Of a DNA stretch of 64,000 bases, positions 21,317 through 31,454 are shown one piece after another. The stretch is from Cylicocyclus nassatus (taxonomy: Eukaryota; Nematoda; Chromadorea; Rhabditida; Strongylidae). Numbering within the stretch: the stretch's first letter is position 1; each line of letters opens with the position of its first letter. Below the pieces are notes generated by a model. That model saw only the letters and a program-made list of their open reading frames with translations. It was not told where the DNA came from and did not search any database. The stretch spans positions 65,751,117 to 65,815,116 of the forward strand of contig CATQJL010000112.1 in assembly GCA_958299035.1 (NCBI GenBank), written 5' to 3'. The position numbers and the translations under genes were made by a program.

Positions 21317-24228
21317 GTCATGAGCAGGGTAAAGCGGGGGGTGCGGCACGCGACCGCTGGATACGACCCCCCCCCCCTTGGGCCGGACCTCGGCACGACC
21401 CCCCCCCCCCTCCGCCATTCCCTACCCCCCCCCTCCCCCCACCCCATAAGCCTATTGAAATGTAAGACCGTAAATAGTGCTGGTGTCGCTAGCTTCATGC
21501 GATCTCGGGTTTTTCTCAGAGTTTTCAAGTTGTTGAAGATCGATAAAATGGTGAAACTATTCTTGGTGTATTGTCATTGCTGTAGCATAAGCTCATATGA
21601 TTTTATTTTGAAGAAACTTTATGAGAGGGTAGGAAGAAAGCAAGAATAAATAAAATGCCTGCATAAGATTGAGCGAATTTGGTTCATAAAGCTGCAATCA
21701 TCTCTGGAACGGCCTTGAATAGATCTGCCTTCAAACCAAAATCAGACACCTGGAAGAAATGCCAAACATTTAAAATGGCCAACAGAAATTATGCATCTTT
21801 TCATGCTCTAAACGCGAACTAGATATATATAAAGAAGGTAGACGATTACCTGGAAGATTGGCCTCGGGATTCTTGTTAATCCTCAACCTCAAAAAAGATG
21901 ACTTCAAAAAAGCTGCTGTTGTGTTGAATAAAAGAGAAATGAATTTAGTAACATGGAAAAATGGTTTTTTAGCTGACCGTAATAGCAGCGACTTGCTATT
22001 GATACATACCTTGCTGTCCTTCATTCCAGAGCTAAATACTGTATAGCACCAGAGATAGCAATAGCGATATACAATTCCTGCAAGCTTTGAGTGACTGGAC
22101 AAAGACACGCACCCACAGCTCGTTGTTGGTTACCCTGACGCTGGATGTCACCGAATGCGATCTAATAAGAGGAGCAGTATAGAAATTAGAACAATACCCT
22201 CATGAGATACTAACCCTCTCTAGCGCAAACTGTGCATCTGCTCTTTCATCATTCGATGAGAATTTTCCAACTCTTAGCGAGACAGCCCCACCAGCTTGTA
22301 CGGAAAATATTGCATCGCTTGAAGAACAGCAGAGCCACGAAATGATATTTGGTTCGTGCGTCATGGAAAACAACACCGCAAAAAGTTCGGTATGAAAGCA
22401 ATGCACCTAAAAAACGATAATCATGGTTTGGAACCTATTTCAAGATAAAAGAAGAAACAGCAGCAAGAAGGCATCAAAAGTAAATAATGATTAGAAAACA
22501 GTCAGTATGAAAAAAAAGGCCGAGAACTCACCTGTGATTGAGTAACAACGAAGAGGATATTACGGTAAGCATTATGATAGACGAGGTTTTGTATGCTTGT
22601 GGCAGATTTGATCTGTTCCTCGCATATCACTACAGTTCGGCAAGTACTTGACGGAGTATTATTGAAACTGATATCAGAGCATAACGCAATATTGCATCCT
22701 AATGAGGAAACTGAAATGTTCTATCAAAAAAATTCGAATATATTCGGATAGATATTAAGACCAACGAAGCAAAAAAGAAAAGCACTAAGAACATGATGGG
22801 CCCGGCTGATATAAACTCACATGAGGCATGGCACGGGTCGAAAGGATCGATTGCTAGATCAAAAAGTGGGACGTTATATGAGACAGACCAGATTTTCTCT
22901 CCATTATCTGTGTTCCAAAGAATAAGAGTATCTCCAGAATGGAGTGACAAAAGAAAATCGCGGCTCATGTCCTTCCATACAAACCACTTCATACCTGGAA
23001 TGAAAGACTGCCAAATATGAATACTTTACGAAAATGGTGAAACTCACTGAGCACATTGGTGGATGCGTGAGAAAATTGGCATCTCTTCGATGCTGAAATT
23101 GGCTCAGAAATTATGATTTGTCCACCAATATCCGATGACGCGATCCGATAATCCTCTGTGCGAGACTGTTCGATGATCGAGAACGGAGGTGACCAACAGA
23201 CCCAGAAACCTCTAATTTCCGTGAGAGTGAAACAGCAAAGTGATCAAAAAAAAAGAGAAGAAAGAACAAAAAGGCGAGAACATCACAGTTCATAACGAGA
23301 GTGGGATTCAAAGGCGCGTATCTCGCGCCTCCGTGTGTTTGACAATCTTTCGAGCGCTACCGTAACCCAATATTTTTGGCCACACTTCCCAGCATATGGT
23401 TCGCAAAAACCATATGTATTTCCTTCTAAAGAAAAAGGTTCGAGGGGAAACAGCTACTACGGAGAGAGGAAGGATGAATCTATAGGATGATTTGAAAAAG
23501 GCAGCTGTTTGAACGATTTGAAGGTAAGTTAATGGCCTGCGGCACCCCCCCTCAAAACCTGCGGCTGCCGCAGGTTTTGAGGGGGGGTGCCGCAGGCCAT
23601 TAACTATATCAAAAAAACATTTTTAGCGGACAATATTTATATGAATCAATAGCCTAAACCTCATAGATTGCATAGGGATGTTTTGAGCCTGATTCGTCTT
23701 CTTAGCTCTGAGTAATATTTGGTGAAAGCACAGCGATCAAAAGCTAAAAGCGATTTTGGTTGGCTTCTAATTCAATAGGTTGGAGGTCTTCTGAAGCGGG
23801 ATTCCTGAGGTGGACAGAGAAGGAGTAGTGCTTTGTATTGAGTGCAAGAAGAGGTAGCTTACTCACCGTTAAGATGAAGTTAATCATGTTTTAAATTACT
23901 GCTTTATACAAGGTTGTTTACTGCTCGGAGACCTCAGAGTTCGCTGAAACTTGGCGCATAGGGGTTATTCGACACGCGGATTACGACAATTATGCTTGAT
24001 TAGAGGTACGGTAGGTTACGGTAGGCATACGGTATCTGCATTTTGTGTCGTTGAACTTGAATTTTGCAGGATTTCAACAGCGTGGCACATCTAAGAACTT
24101 AGCTGCAGTCATTTCCCCTTAGAAACCGCTTTTGACCTTGAGTCGATACGACCCCCCCCTACCTACCCCACCCCCCTTACGACCCCCCCTGCGGCGTGCC
24201 GCACCCCCCGCTTTACCCTGGTTATATT
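21317..24228 (-). mobile_element. Non-autonomous hAT-like transposon, copy 2 (inverted), carrying the WDR11-like fragment
   Basis: The element is 21,325-24,220, exactly 2,896 bp like copy 1, and its reverse complement is nearly identical to it. I saw only isolated substitutions (for example near 21,930 and 24,143) and small G/C-run differences. Plus-strand flanks are GTCATGAG (21,317-21,324) and GTTATATT (24,221-24,228). In the element's own orientation the left flank is AATATAAC and the right flank is CTCATGAC, the mirror of the mismatch at copy 1. The 26-bp minisatellite starts about 60 bp beyond the right end. Confidence 0.85.
21684..23226 (-). pseudogene. WDR11: Captured WDR11-like gene fragment inside the hAT element (copy 2)
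   Basis: Mirror copy of the fragment at 7602-9145. It has the same exon blocks, the same 53-bp introns, the same extra base that breaks the LWNEGQQ motif, and the same final stop (21,684-21,686). The shared defects show that the fragment was captured and already broken before the element duplicated. Exons with the best match to WDR11 are at about 22,820-22,994 (SRDFLLSLHSGDTLILWNT) and 22,213-22,404 (GGAVSLRVGK). Two inverted transcribed copies could form double-stranded RNA against the intact gene, which is not in this window. Confidence 0.8.
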
Positions 24229-24284
24229 CCTCAAGAAGAGAAAACAACTTTGGCTCTTTAATTGTGGTTGTCCTCAAAGAGGCA

Positions 24285-25575
24285 ACCGATGGTTGTTCTC
24301 AACAGAGACAACCGATGGCTGTCCTCCAAGTGAGGCTACCGATGGCTGTTCTCAACAGAGACAACCGATGGCTGTCCTCGTTAAAGACAACCGATGGCTG
24401 TCCTCGATAGAGACAACCGATGGCTGTCCTCGATAGAGACAACCGATGGCTGTCCTCGTTAGAGACAACCGATGGCTGTCCTCGATAGAGACAACCGATG
24501 GTTGTTCTCAACAGAGACAACCGATGGCTGTTCTCAACAGAGGCAACCGATGGCTGTTCTCAACAGAGACAATTGATGGCTGTTCTCAACAGAGGCAACC
24601 GATGGTTGTCTTCGATAGAGACAACCGATGGCTGTTCTCAACAGAGGCAACCGATGGCTGTTCTCAACAGAGGCAACCGATGGCTGTTCTCAACAGAGGC
24701 AACCGATGGCTGTTCTCAACAGAGACAACCGATGGCTGTTCTCCATGTGAGGCTACCGACGGCTGTCCTCGATAGAGACAACCGATGGTTGTCCTCGATA
24801 GAGACAACCGATGGCTGTTCTCAACAGAGGCAACCGATGGCTGTTCTCAACAGAGGCAACCGATGGCTGTTCTCAACAGAGGCAACCGATGGCTGTTCTC
24901 AACAGAGACAACCGATGGCTGTTCTCAACAGAGACAACCGATGGCTGTTCTCAACAGAGACAACCGATGGCTGTCCTCCAAGTGAGGCAACCGATGGCTG
25001 TTCTCAACAGAGGCAACCGATGGCTGTTCTCAACAGAGGCAACCGATGGCTGTTCTCAACAGAGGCAACCGATGGCTGTTCTCAACAGAGACAACCGATG
25101 GCTGTTCTCAACAGAGACAACCGATGGCTGTCCTCAATGGAGACAACCGATGGCTGTCCTCCAAGTGAGGCAACCGATGGCTGTTCTCAACAGAGGCAAC
25201 CGATGGCTGTTCTCAACAGAGACAACCGATGGCTGTTCTCAACAGAGACAACCGATGGTTGTTCTCAACAAAGACAACCGATTGCTGTCCTCGATAGAGA
25301 CAACCGATGGCTGTTCTCAACAGAGACAACCGATGGCTGTCCTCCAAGTGAGGCAACCGATGGTTGTACCGATGGTTGTCCTCAACAGAGGCAACAGATG
25401 GTTGGTACGATGGTTGTTCTCGACAGAGGCAACCGATGGTTGTACTCAACAGAGGCAACCGGTGGTTGTACGATGGTTGTCCTCAACAGAGGCAACAGAT
25501 GGTTGGTACGATGGTTGTCCTCAACAGAGGCAACCGATGGTTGTACCGATGGTTGTCCTCAACAGAGGCTGCCGA
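24285..25575. repeat. 26-bp minisatellite, about 50 copies
   Basis: The unit is CAACCGATGGCTGTTCTCAACAGAGG, given here in two parts: CAACCGATGGCTG and TTCTCAACAGAGG. Variants read TGTCCTCCAAGTGAGG. Each unit holds a small hairpin, CTGTT-CTC-AACAG. The length is not a multiple of three and no frame contains a stop, so all three plus frames stay open and produce long ORFs (up to 478 codons at 24,498-25,934) with a 26-residue period. I do not regard these as genes. It adjoins the 3' side of the Helitron coding block and is related, in reverse orientation, to the array at 31.9-32.6 kb. Confidence 0.95.
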
Positions 25576-25902
25576 TGCCGATAGTCGTCCTTCCGTTTCG
25601 TTCCTCAAGAAGAGGATGTACCGTTTCGTTCCTACCCTCAGACGGTTTGGCTAAACAGGTCCTAGGCTTTCCCCGGAACTCATCAGTAAGGAGGGAAGCT
25701 CGACTGGATCTGTCCAGCTTCTTGTTTGTCCCACCCACCTGCCCTGATCGCCGCTGGCCTCCGTTTTTTTGGGTTTTCGTTTTGCCATTTTTTTGGGTTT
25801 TCGTTTTGCCATTTTTTTGGATTTTGTATTTTCCAATTTTTTTGGATTTTCCAATAGAATGGCATGCAACAAATAAATACTGTACTATACTACAGCATGC
25901 AA
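25576..25902. other. Helitron 3' flank, non-coding
   Basis: Between the minisatellite and the RepHel stop codon. It holds a C-rich piece and three tandem copies of TTTTTTTGGGTTTTCGTTTTG-like sequence (about 25,765-25,850). The Helitron 3' terminus (a hairpin then CTRR) should be near here or within the array; I could not pin it. Confidence 0.4.
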
Positions 25903-28900
25903 TTATGTTAGCGCCCTGGGATACACTACGTTAGCCGTGCTCCCTTCGGGCGCATATATGTACAGGTTCGCCGGACTCCCGACCCTCGAACACGCCACGT
26001 ACAGTTGACCATGCGAAAAACAGGGAGTTTCCAGGTCTACTCCTACTGTTCGTAGAGACTGTCCTTGCGCTTTGTTGATCGTCATAGCAAGTGCAGGCCT
26101 GACCGGAAACTGCACTCGCCTGAACTCAAAGGGCATATCGGAGGGGACGAAAGGGATTCGTGGAACATGAACGACTTCGCCTTTGAACTTCCCCGCCAAT
26201 ATGGTCGCTACTATGACGTTTGGCATGAGATCCCTGATGCAAAGCCTTGTACCATTGCACATCCTCGGTGGGTTGATGTTACGAAGGAGCATGATTGGCA
26301 AACCAACCTTCAGATCAAGTCTGTGAGGTGGTATCCCATTGGGCTGGTGTGAATTCAAGAACTCAGTGGGGAAGTAAACAGCCTGTTCACGCTGAACCAT
26401 GGTATCAAAGGACGTGTACGTTGATACCGGTCCAGGTAGGCTGTTTAAAATCTGAGCATTGATAGAATCCACTTGCTCATTTTTGGGTGCCAGAATTGCT
26501 CGCTCGCAAATCCAGTCCCCATTGCTGAAGTTGGTGGCAATGTTTGGGAAGACCTTTTCGATCAGTTCTCCCACCGACTGAACCATATTGCAGAAGTCTG
26601 GAGGAAAGGTAATCCAGCCAGAACTTGGTTCAACCGGAATTCTGCCTTCGCCAAGAAGCAACAGCTGTTGCGCAAAGTTTCGGGCAGTCTCATCGCCAAG
26701 GAGGTGGACTCGCATGTTCGTCGTGAGATTCAGCGATCGAACATGTCTCCAGAGAGGAGAAGCTTTGAGGCAAGCGTTCAGCTCATCTGCTGGAGTCGAT
26801 CGCGGAACCACTGGCAGAGTTTGACGAAAGTCGCCTGCCAGTAACACGACGACCCCACCCATTAGCGTGTTGCTTTCTCGTATGTCCCGTAGTGTGTTGT
26901 CAAGGGCTTCTAGGCACTTCTTATGCGCCATGGTGCATTCGTCCCAAACTATGAGTTTGGCTTCCTGTAGCACCTTGGCTTTCCCTGTGCCCTTGCTTAT
27001 CCCACACACTGGGTGCTCTACATGAGCAATATCCAGAGGAAGCTTGAAGGCTGAATGGGCAGTTCGGCCTCCCTCTAGCAGTGTTGAGGCAATCCCCGAG
27101 GATGCCACTGCTACTGCGATTCCTCCTTGTCTGCGAATCTCGGCAAGTAGGAGATTGATGAGAAACGTTTTCCCTGTTCCACCCGGAGCGTCGAGAAAGA
27201 GTAGCCCACTATTGCCACTGGAAATCGTGTCCAGAACAGCACGGTAAACCAACTCTTGATCCTCCGTAAGAAGAGGTCTGTTAGACTCTACAAATCTGGT
27301 CAGCTGATCGGCATCGTAGGACCTCTCTCGGAGAACATCGCTCTCGAGTGCCAGGTCATCTCCGCGTGTTGGCGACTGCAAACCGAGGTCTCTGAGAGTT
27401 TGACCGGTCATCGACACGCACGTATCCTCAAGCAGTATCAACGCTCGGTTGAATATCTCGGGAGAGTAACCGACGTCTACAGAGGGTGCCTCTCTGCGAC
27501 ATTCCCTGAGTACGTCTTCACTCAGAGCCTCTTTGTACTTCTCCCAGAGTGCTCGAGGATTTGACGGTTGACAGACTGTCAAGATGATGCCGAAGAGACT
27601 TCGCAGTTGAGCAGCGAAACTTGTCGTAGCTGCTTCTGCGAGAGTTCTGTCCCATTGCTGATCATCTTCAAGCAAGCCAAGTCTTTGGCATGCTTCTCTG
27701 TAGGTCTCACATTCCTCTCCATCGATGGTCCTCAATGCTGCGAATGACGTCGGTCCTCGGATTGTGTGAAGCAACAATCTGAGGTAGAAGCATTCGGCTT
27801 GGTTAGGGTGTACAGTGTATACACGCGCTAACACATCCGCAGCACGTATGCCAGGTTGTCCGGGAACTTCGGCTCCTTGCTTCCTTCTGGCCCACTTCTT
27901 TGTTGACTTGTTCCAAGTATAATATCTTGGAACTTCTGAGTACAACAAAGTCCGTGCGAACGGATCATGTTGGCACAGAAGGAAGAATGCCGTCAAAGTT
28001 GTTTGAGGTGGCTGCGCAGCTCTTTCCCGCGCATTATCAGCCGTGAAATAGACGCGTTGTCCATTCTCTAGATGGACATGTAGATGGGTGACAGGTGGGT
28101 AATGTTCGTGTATCCTGAAACCCAGGATACGCCAAACTGCCTCGTTGCTGCTTATGTACCTGCCCGTTTGATATCGTTCGATCTCATCAAACGGTGCAGT
28201 GGCATGCTCGAGGCCGAACGTTGCCATGTCACTTCCCTTGTTCACATATTTGCAGATGTACTTAATTGACTTCACCGAATTACAGTACTCCACATTAATA
28301 TGTGCTCGAAACATTTTCGAGAGCAAGGGAGTGTATGGCACAACCCAGCTGTTGTCCACCACGACGTCCACGGTCTGATGGTCCACCTTCATTTGAATGA
28401 CGGCGGTATGTCCTCCATCATCAGGCTTTCGCCTTCTGTATAGAGGATAGCCATCAGTTCCCGTTTGGGTTTCGCGGATCAGCTGCCGAGGGTACCTTTT
28501 GGTGCATTTGCCGTCCTTCATGCAAGGCGACCTCGGATTTAGTGGTCCGCATGGCCCATGGATCATGTTTTTGAGGACAACATCGAATAGAAGAGGATCC
28601 TCTTCTCGACTGGGAAGCTCCGCCGAGATGATGCTGTCGATCTGATCTGGGCGTATTTTCTCCTTCAGCCACACTAAGATGTGGGCATGCGGAAGACCGC
28701 GTTTCTGCCATTCCACGGTGTACATCCAGCAGCGAGTGTCTCCGTAGACGTGGCTCTTCGTTAGCACGTCTATAAGCTTCGTGAGCTTCTGTTTGAAGAC
28801 TCTTGCCGTGATGTCGTGGCGGTCAGAAGGCGCTTCACCAGGGAAGAGCTCTTCCGCAATTTCGGTCCACGCCGGGTTGCACGTGAACGTGATGAACAGA

Positions 28901-29199
28901 TCAGGACGCCCGTACGCTCTAACGTAGGCCATTGCGTCCTGAGTGTACTCGTGCATGTGGCGTGGGCCGCCCGTGAAGGAGGATGGTAGTATGACCATTT
29001 GCCCGAGGTCAGTGACATTTCCATCTCCCGCCACGGCATCCCGCAGGTGGATGTAGTCGTCTGCACGCAGCTTTCGCTGATTGCGTCGAATGAAGAGGAG
29101 CCGTTCACTCTCAATCTTGGCGTACATGTCCACGATGAACTGGTGAAATAGTTGGCGACATTTCACGACGTGGTTGAAGGACGTGGACCTTATCATCAT
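25903..29199 (-). CDS. Helitron RepHel protein (HUH endonuclease plus PIF1-like helicase)
   Basis: 1,098-residue rolling-circle transposase. Residues 1-180 form the Helitron-like N domain, including LFITFTCNPAW at 101-111. The HUH metal site is GLPHAHILVW (His171 and His173). The two-tyrosine motif is SIKYICKYVNKG (Tyr314 and Tyr318), so the Y2 nuclease appears intact. The SF1 PIF1-like helicase follows: Walker A DAPGGTGKT at 670-678, Walker B LIVWDECTM near 749-757, AGDFRQTLPVV near 788-798, and C-terminal MTINKAQGQSL and LYVACSRV. There is no premature stop, so it may encode active enzyme. The usual single polyprotein is broken at its start: the preceding ORF ends in FYAA and stops in an overlapping ATGATGA, suggesting a small deletion. 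The 594-bp duplication also places a second copy of its start upstream. Confidence 0.93.
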   Translation of the reverse strand: MMIRSTSFNHVVKCRQLFHQFIVDMYAKIESERLLFIRRNQRKLRADDYIHLRDAVAGDGNVTDLGQMVILPSSFTGGPRHMHEYTQDAMAYVRAYGRPDLFITFTCNPAWTEIAEELFPGEAPSDRHDITARVFKQKLTKLIDVLTKSHVYGDTRCWMYTVEWQKRGLPHAHILVWLKEKIRPDQIDSIISAELPSREEDPLLFDVVLKNMIHGPCGPLNPRSPCMKDGKCTKRYPRQLIRETQTGTDGYPLYRRRKPDDGGHTAVIQMKVDHQTVDVVVDNSWVVPYTPLLSKMFRAHINVEYCNSVKSIKYICKYVNKGSDMATFGLEHATAPFDEIERYQTGRYISSNEAVWRILGFRIHEHYPPVTHLHVHLENGQRVYFTADNARERAAQPPQTTLTAFFLLCQHDPFARTLLYSEVPRYYTWNKSTKKWARRKQGAEVPGQPGIRAADVLARVYTVHPNQAECFYLRLLLHTIRGPTSFAALRTIDGEECETYREACQRLGLLEDDQQWDRTLAEAATTSFAAQLRSLFGIILTVCQPSNPRALWEKYKEALSEDVLRECRREAPSVDVGYSPEIFNRALILLEDTCVSMTGQTLRDLGLQSPTRGDDLALESDVLRERSYDADQLTRFVESNRPLLTEDQELVYRAVLDTISSGNSGLLFLDAPGGTGKTFLINLLLAEIRRQGGIAVAVASSGIASTLLEGGRTAHSAFKLPLDIAHVEHPVCGISKGTGKAKVLQEAKLIVWDECTMAHKKCLEALDNTLRDIRESNTLMGGVVVLLAGDFRQTLPVVPRSTPADELNACLKASPLWRHVRSLNLTTNMRVHLLGDETARNFAQQLLLLGEGRIPVEPSSGWITFPPDFCNMVQSVGELIEKVFPNIATNFSNGDWICERAILAPKNEQVDSINAQILNSLPGPVSTYTSFDTMVQREQAVYFPTEFLNSHQPNGIPPHRLDLKVGLPIMLLRNINPPRMCNGTRLCIRDLMPNVIVATILAGKFKGEVVHVPRIPFVPSDMPFEFRRVQFPVRPALAMTINKAQGQSLRTVGVDLETPCFSHGQLYVACSRVGSPANLYIYAPEGSTANVVYPRALT

Positions 29200-29950
29200 G
29201 CCGCATAGAAATCCATAGCCGATACCCTCTTATTGGTAGGGGAACCAGTGCTAGGATTCCTCTGCCATAGTTCGAAGTGATACCCGTCTACCCCATCCCA
29301 GAACATGAGTGGGTATTGCAGGGCATCGTACGACCTATGGGTTTCAGAGATGCGCTAGCACGTCTATAAGCTTCGTGAGCTTCTGTTTGAAGACTCTTGC
29401 CGTGATGTCGTGGCGGTCAGAAGGCGCTTCACCAGGGAAGAGCTCTTCCGCAATTTCGGTCCACGCCGGGTTGCACGTGAACGTGATGAACAGATCAGGA
29501 CGCCCGTACGCTCTAACGTAGGCCATTGCGTCCTGAGTGTACTCGTGCATGTGGCGTGGGCCGCCCGTGAAGGAGGATGGTAGTATGACCATTTGCCCGA
29601 GGTCAGTGACATTTCCATCTCCCGCCACGGCATCCCGCAGGTGGATGTAGTCGTCTGCACGCAGCTTTCGCTGATTGCGTCGAATGAAGAGGAGCCGTTC
29701 ACTCTCAATCTTGGCGTACATGTCCACGATGAACTGGTGAAATAGTTGGCGACATTTCACGACGTGGTTGAAGGACGTGGACCTTATCATCATGCCGCAT
29801 AGAAATCCATAGCCGATACCCTCTTATTGGTAGGGGAACCAGTGCTAGGATTCCTCTGCCATAGTTCGAAGTGATACCCGTCTACCCCATCCCAGAACAT
29901 GAGTGGGTATTGCAGGGCATCGTACGACCTATGGGTTTCAGAGATGCGCT
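28763..29950. repeat. 594-bp direct tandem duplication inside the Helitron
   Basis: Units are 28,763-29,356 and 29,357-29,950 and appear identical by eye. The junction reads GCGCT|AGCACG with at most one base of shared sequence. Each unit holds the end of ORF1 and the first approximately 148 codons of ORF2. The length is a multiple of three. Confidence 0.95.
29344..29793 (-). pseudogene. Truncated duplicate of the RepHel N-terminus
   Basis: 149 codons identical to the first approximately 146 of the RepHel ORF (MMIRSTSFNHVVKC...), then it leaves the duplicated unit and stops after LAHL. On a transcript the order would be ORF1, this truncated start, a duplicated ORF1 tail without its own start, and then full RepHel. 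It lacks the HUH and helicase parts. Its start overlaps the ORF1 stop by a few bases. Confidence 0.9.
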
Positions 29951-31454
29951 GCAACGTTTCGGAACGTTTTTCGATGATAATGTCACGCCCGTCGCTGTCG
30001 TCTTCGCCAACCAAGACCACCGCCATCTCGCTTACAGACGGAGCGTTGAAGCGTCGTTCATGCTGACCAGCAGGCCTCCTGTCAGCACGGATAACGACCT
30101 TATACTCGTCTGTAGGCATTCGGTCCAGGTTGGTCTTGAAGTCCTTCACCAGCTCGTTGTGCTGATGCAGCATCCTTTGCAGCTCTAGCACGACGTCCGG
30201 CCTTGTGCCACCGATGATGCCGCAACGTTGATCTGCTTGCAGCTGCTCGTCGCAGACGAAGTACAGCTGCAAGAATTTGGGGCTATCATTGCCATTAGGA
30301 AGCAGGGATCCAACTCTATGATAAACCTGTCCCTGCACCTTAAACGTTGGCATGAAGCCCTGTTCTTCAACGTCAGGCGTGGCAACTGTAGTGCCAAACG
30401 ACGTCATCTGGAAGCACGCATTGTACTTCCTGATGTTCTGCAAGAAATGCCTGGACACAGCACTGGTGCCGGACATGTATGAGCGAAGCGGCTCAGGCGG
30501 CTCACTTAGAGGCGGAAGATCGACCTTGCCGCTGGAGCAGCACATGCCAGGAGGTTCGGCTCTGAACTTCTTGGCTTGACACTTGCCACATACGACATCC
30601 ATCTTTCCGATCAGCACCTTCGGATGGGTCGAGTAGTCGACCTGGGCATCGTAGTTTAATGCCGCGAGGTGAAGATCTACTCGCCTGGATGTCTGTCGAG
30701 CGTGGACTTGTCGAGCACGATCACGTTCGAGCCTAACTGAATGCGCTGCACCAGTTTCCGCTCTTCGTGAAGCCTCAGTCCTCATTCGACTGCTGTCGAG
30801 TCGAGACTCGCGCTGTTCAGCCGTCTCTTGAGATCGGGCTTCGGCGTGTCTCACTCGGTCGTCGTCGAGTCGAGATTCGCGCTGTTCGGCCGTCTCTTCG
30901 GATCTGGCTTCGGCGTGTCTCACTCGGTCGTCGTCGAGTCGAGATTCGCGCTGTTCGGCCGTCTCTTCGGATCTGGCTTCGGCGTGCCTCACTCGGTCGT
31001 CGTCGAGTCGAGATTCGCGCTGTTCGGCCGTCTCTTCGGATCTGGCTTCGGCGTGTCTCACTCGGTCGTCGTCGAGTCGAGATTCGCGCTGTTCGGCCGT
31101 CTCTTCGGATCTGGCTTCGGCGTGTCTCACTCGGTCGTCGTCGAGTCGAGATTCGCGCTGTTCGGCCGTCTCCTGAGATCTGGCTTCAGCGTTTCTCGAT
31201 CGCATCTGTTCGAGTCGAGAATCACGGCTTTCTTGTGACTCTGAGGCTCTCAGAGCAGCAAGCCGCAGGCGAGTTTGCGAGAGACTTGCTTCACGCTGTT
31301 CAGGCGTTTGCGTTGCTCTCGCCTCGGCTATTCGGGCACGATTGCCTTCTAGCCGTTCCTGGCGCTGCTCCGAGGTCTCAGCCTCTCGTTGATCCCTGGC
31401 CTTTTTGGCCTTGGGATCAACTCTTCCGATGGATGCACGCTTCTTCGGCGGCAT
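29790..31454 (-). CDS. Helitron accessory ORF1 with 23-residue STPR-like repeats and Cys-rich motif
   Basis: 554 residues. Residues about 24-240 are Arg/Glu-rich 23-residue repeats (unit ARSEETAEQRESRLDDDRVR plus HAE). That matches the length and style of the 'score and three' peptide repeat (STPR), a DNA-binding helix array known from FMBP-1 and common in Helitron proteins. A cysteine motif CGKCQAKKF...CCSSGKV follows at about 289-310, typical of the zinc-binding region in Helitron N-terminal proteins. The C-terminus (RISETHRSYDALQYPLMFWD) is the segment that normally runs directly into the RepHel domain, so ORF1 and ORF2 were probably one protein. Near-perfect 69-bp repeats at about 30,790-31,185 show recent array growth. 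Start ATG 31,454 lies about 240 bp downstream of a TATA box. Confidence 0.9.
   Translation of the reverse strand: MPPKKRASIGRVDPKAKKARDQREAETSEQRQERLEGNRARIAEARATQTPEQREASLSQTRLRLAALRASESQESRDSRLEQMRSRNAEARSQETAEQRESRLDDDRVRHAEARSEETAEQRESRLDDDRVRHAEARSEETAEQRESRLDDDRVRHAEARSEETAEQRESRLDDDRVRHAEARSEETAEQRESRLDDDRVRHAEARSQETAEQRESRLDSSRMRTEASRRAETGAAHSVRLERDRARQVHARQTSRRVDLHLAALNYDAQVDYSTHPKVLIGKMDVVCGKCQAKKFRAEPPGMCCSSGKVDLPPLSEPPEPLRSYMSGTSAVSRHFLQNIRKYNACFQMTSFGTTVATPDVEEQGFMPTFKVQGQVYHRVGSLLPNGNDSPKFLQLYFVCDEQLQADQRCGIIGGTRPDVVLELQRMLHQHNELVKDFKTNLDRMPTDEYKVVIRADRRPAGQHERRFNAPSVSEMAVVLVGEDDSDGRDIIIEKRSETLQRISETHRSYDALQYPLMFWDGVDGYHFELWQRNPSTGSPTNKRVSAMDFYAA
30790..31185. repeat. Six near-identical 69-bp coding repeats (STPR array)
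   Basis: Each unit encodes one 23-residue STPR-like repeat. The middle four differ by almost nothing, so the array was expanded or homogenised recently. The opposite strand is also open (30,767-31,474), but that is a shadow of the repeat. Confidence 0.9.
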
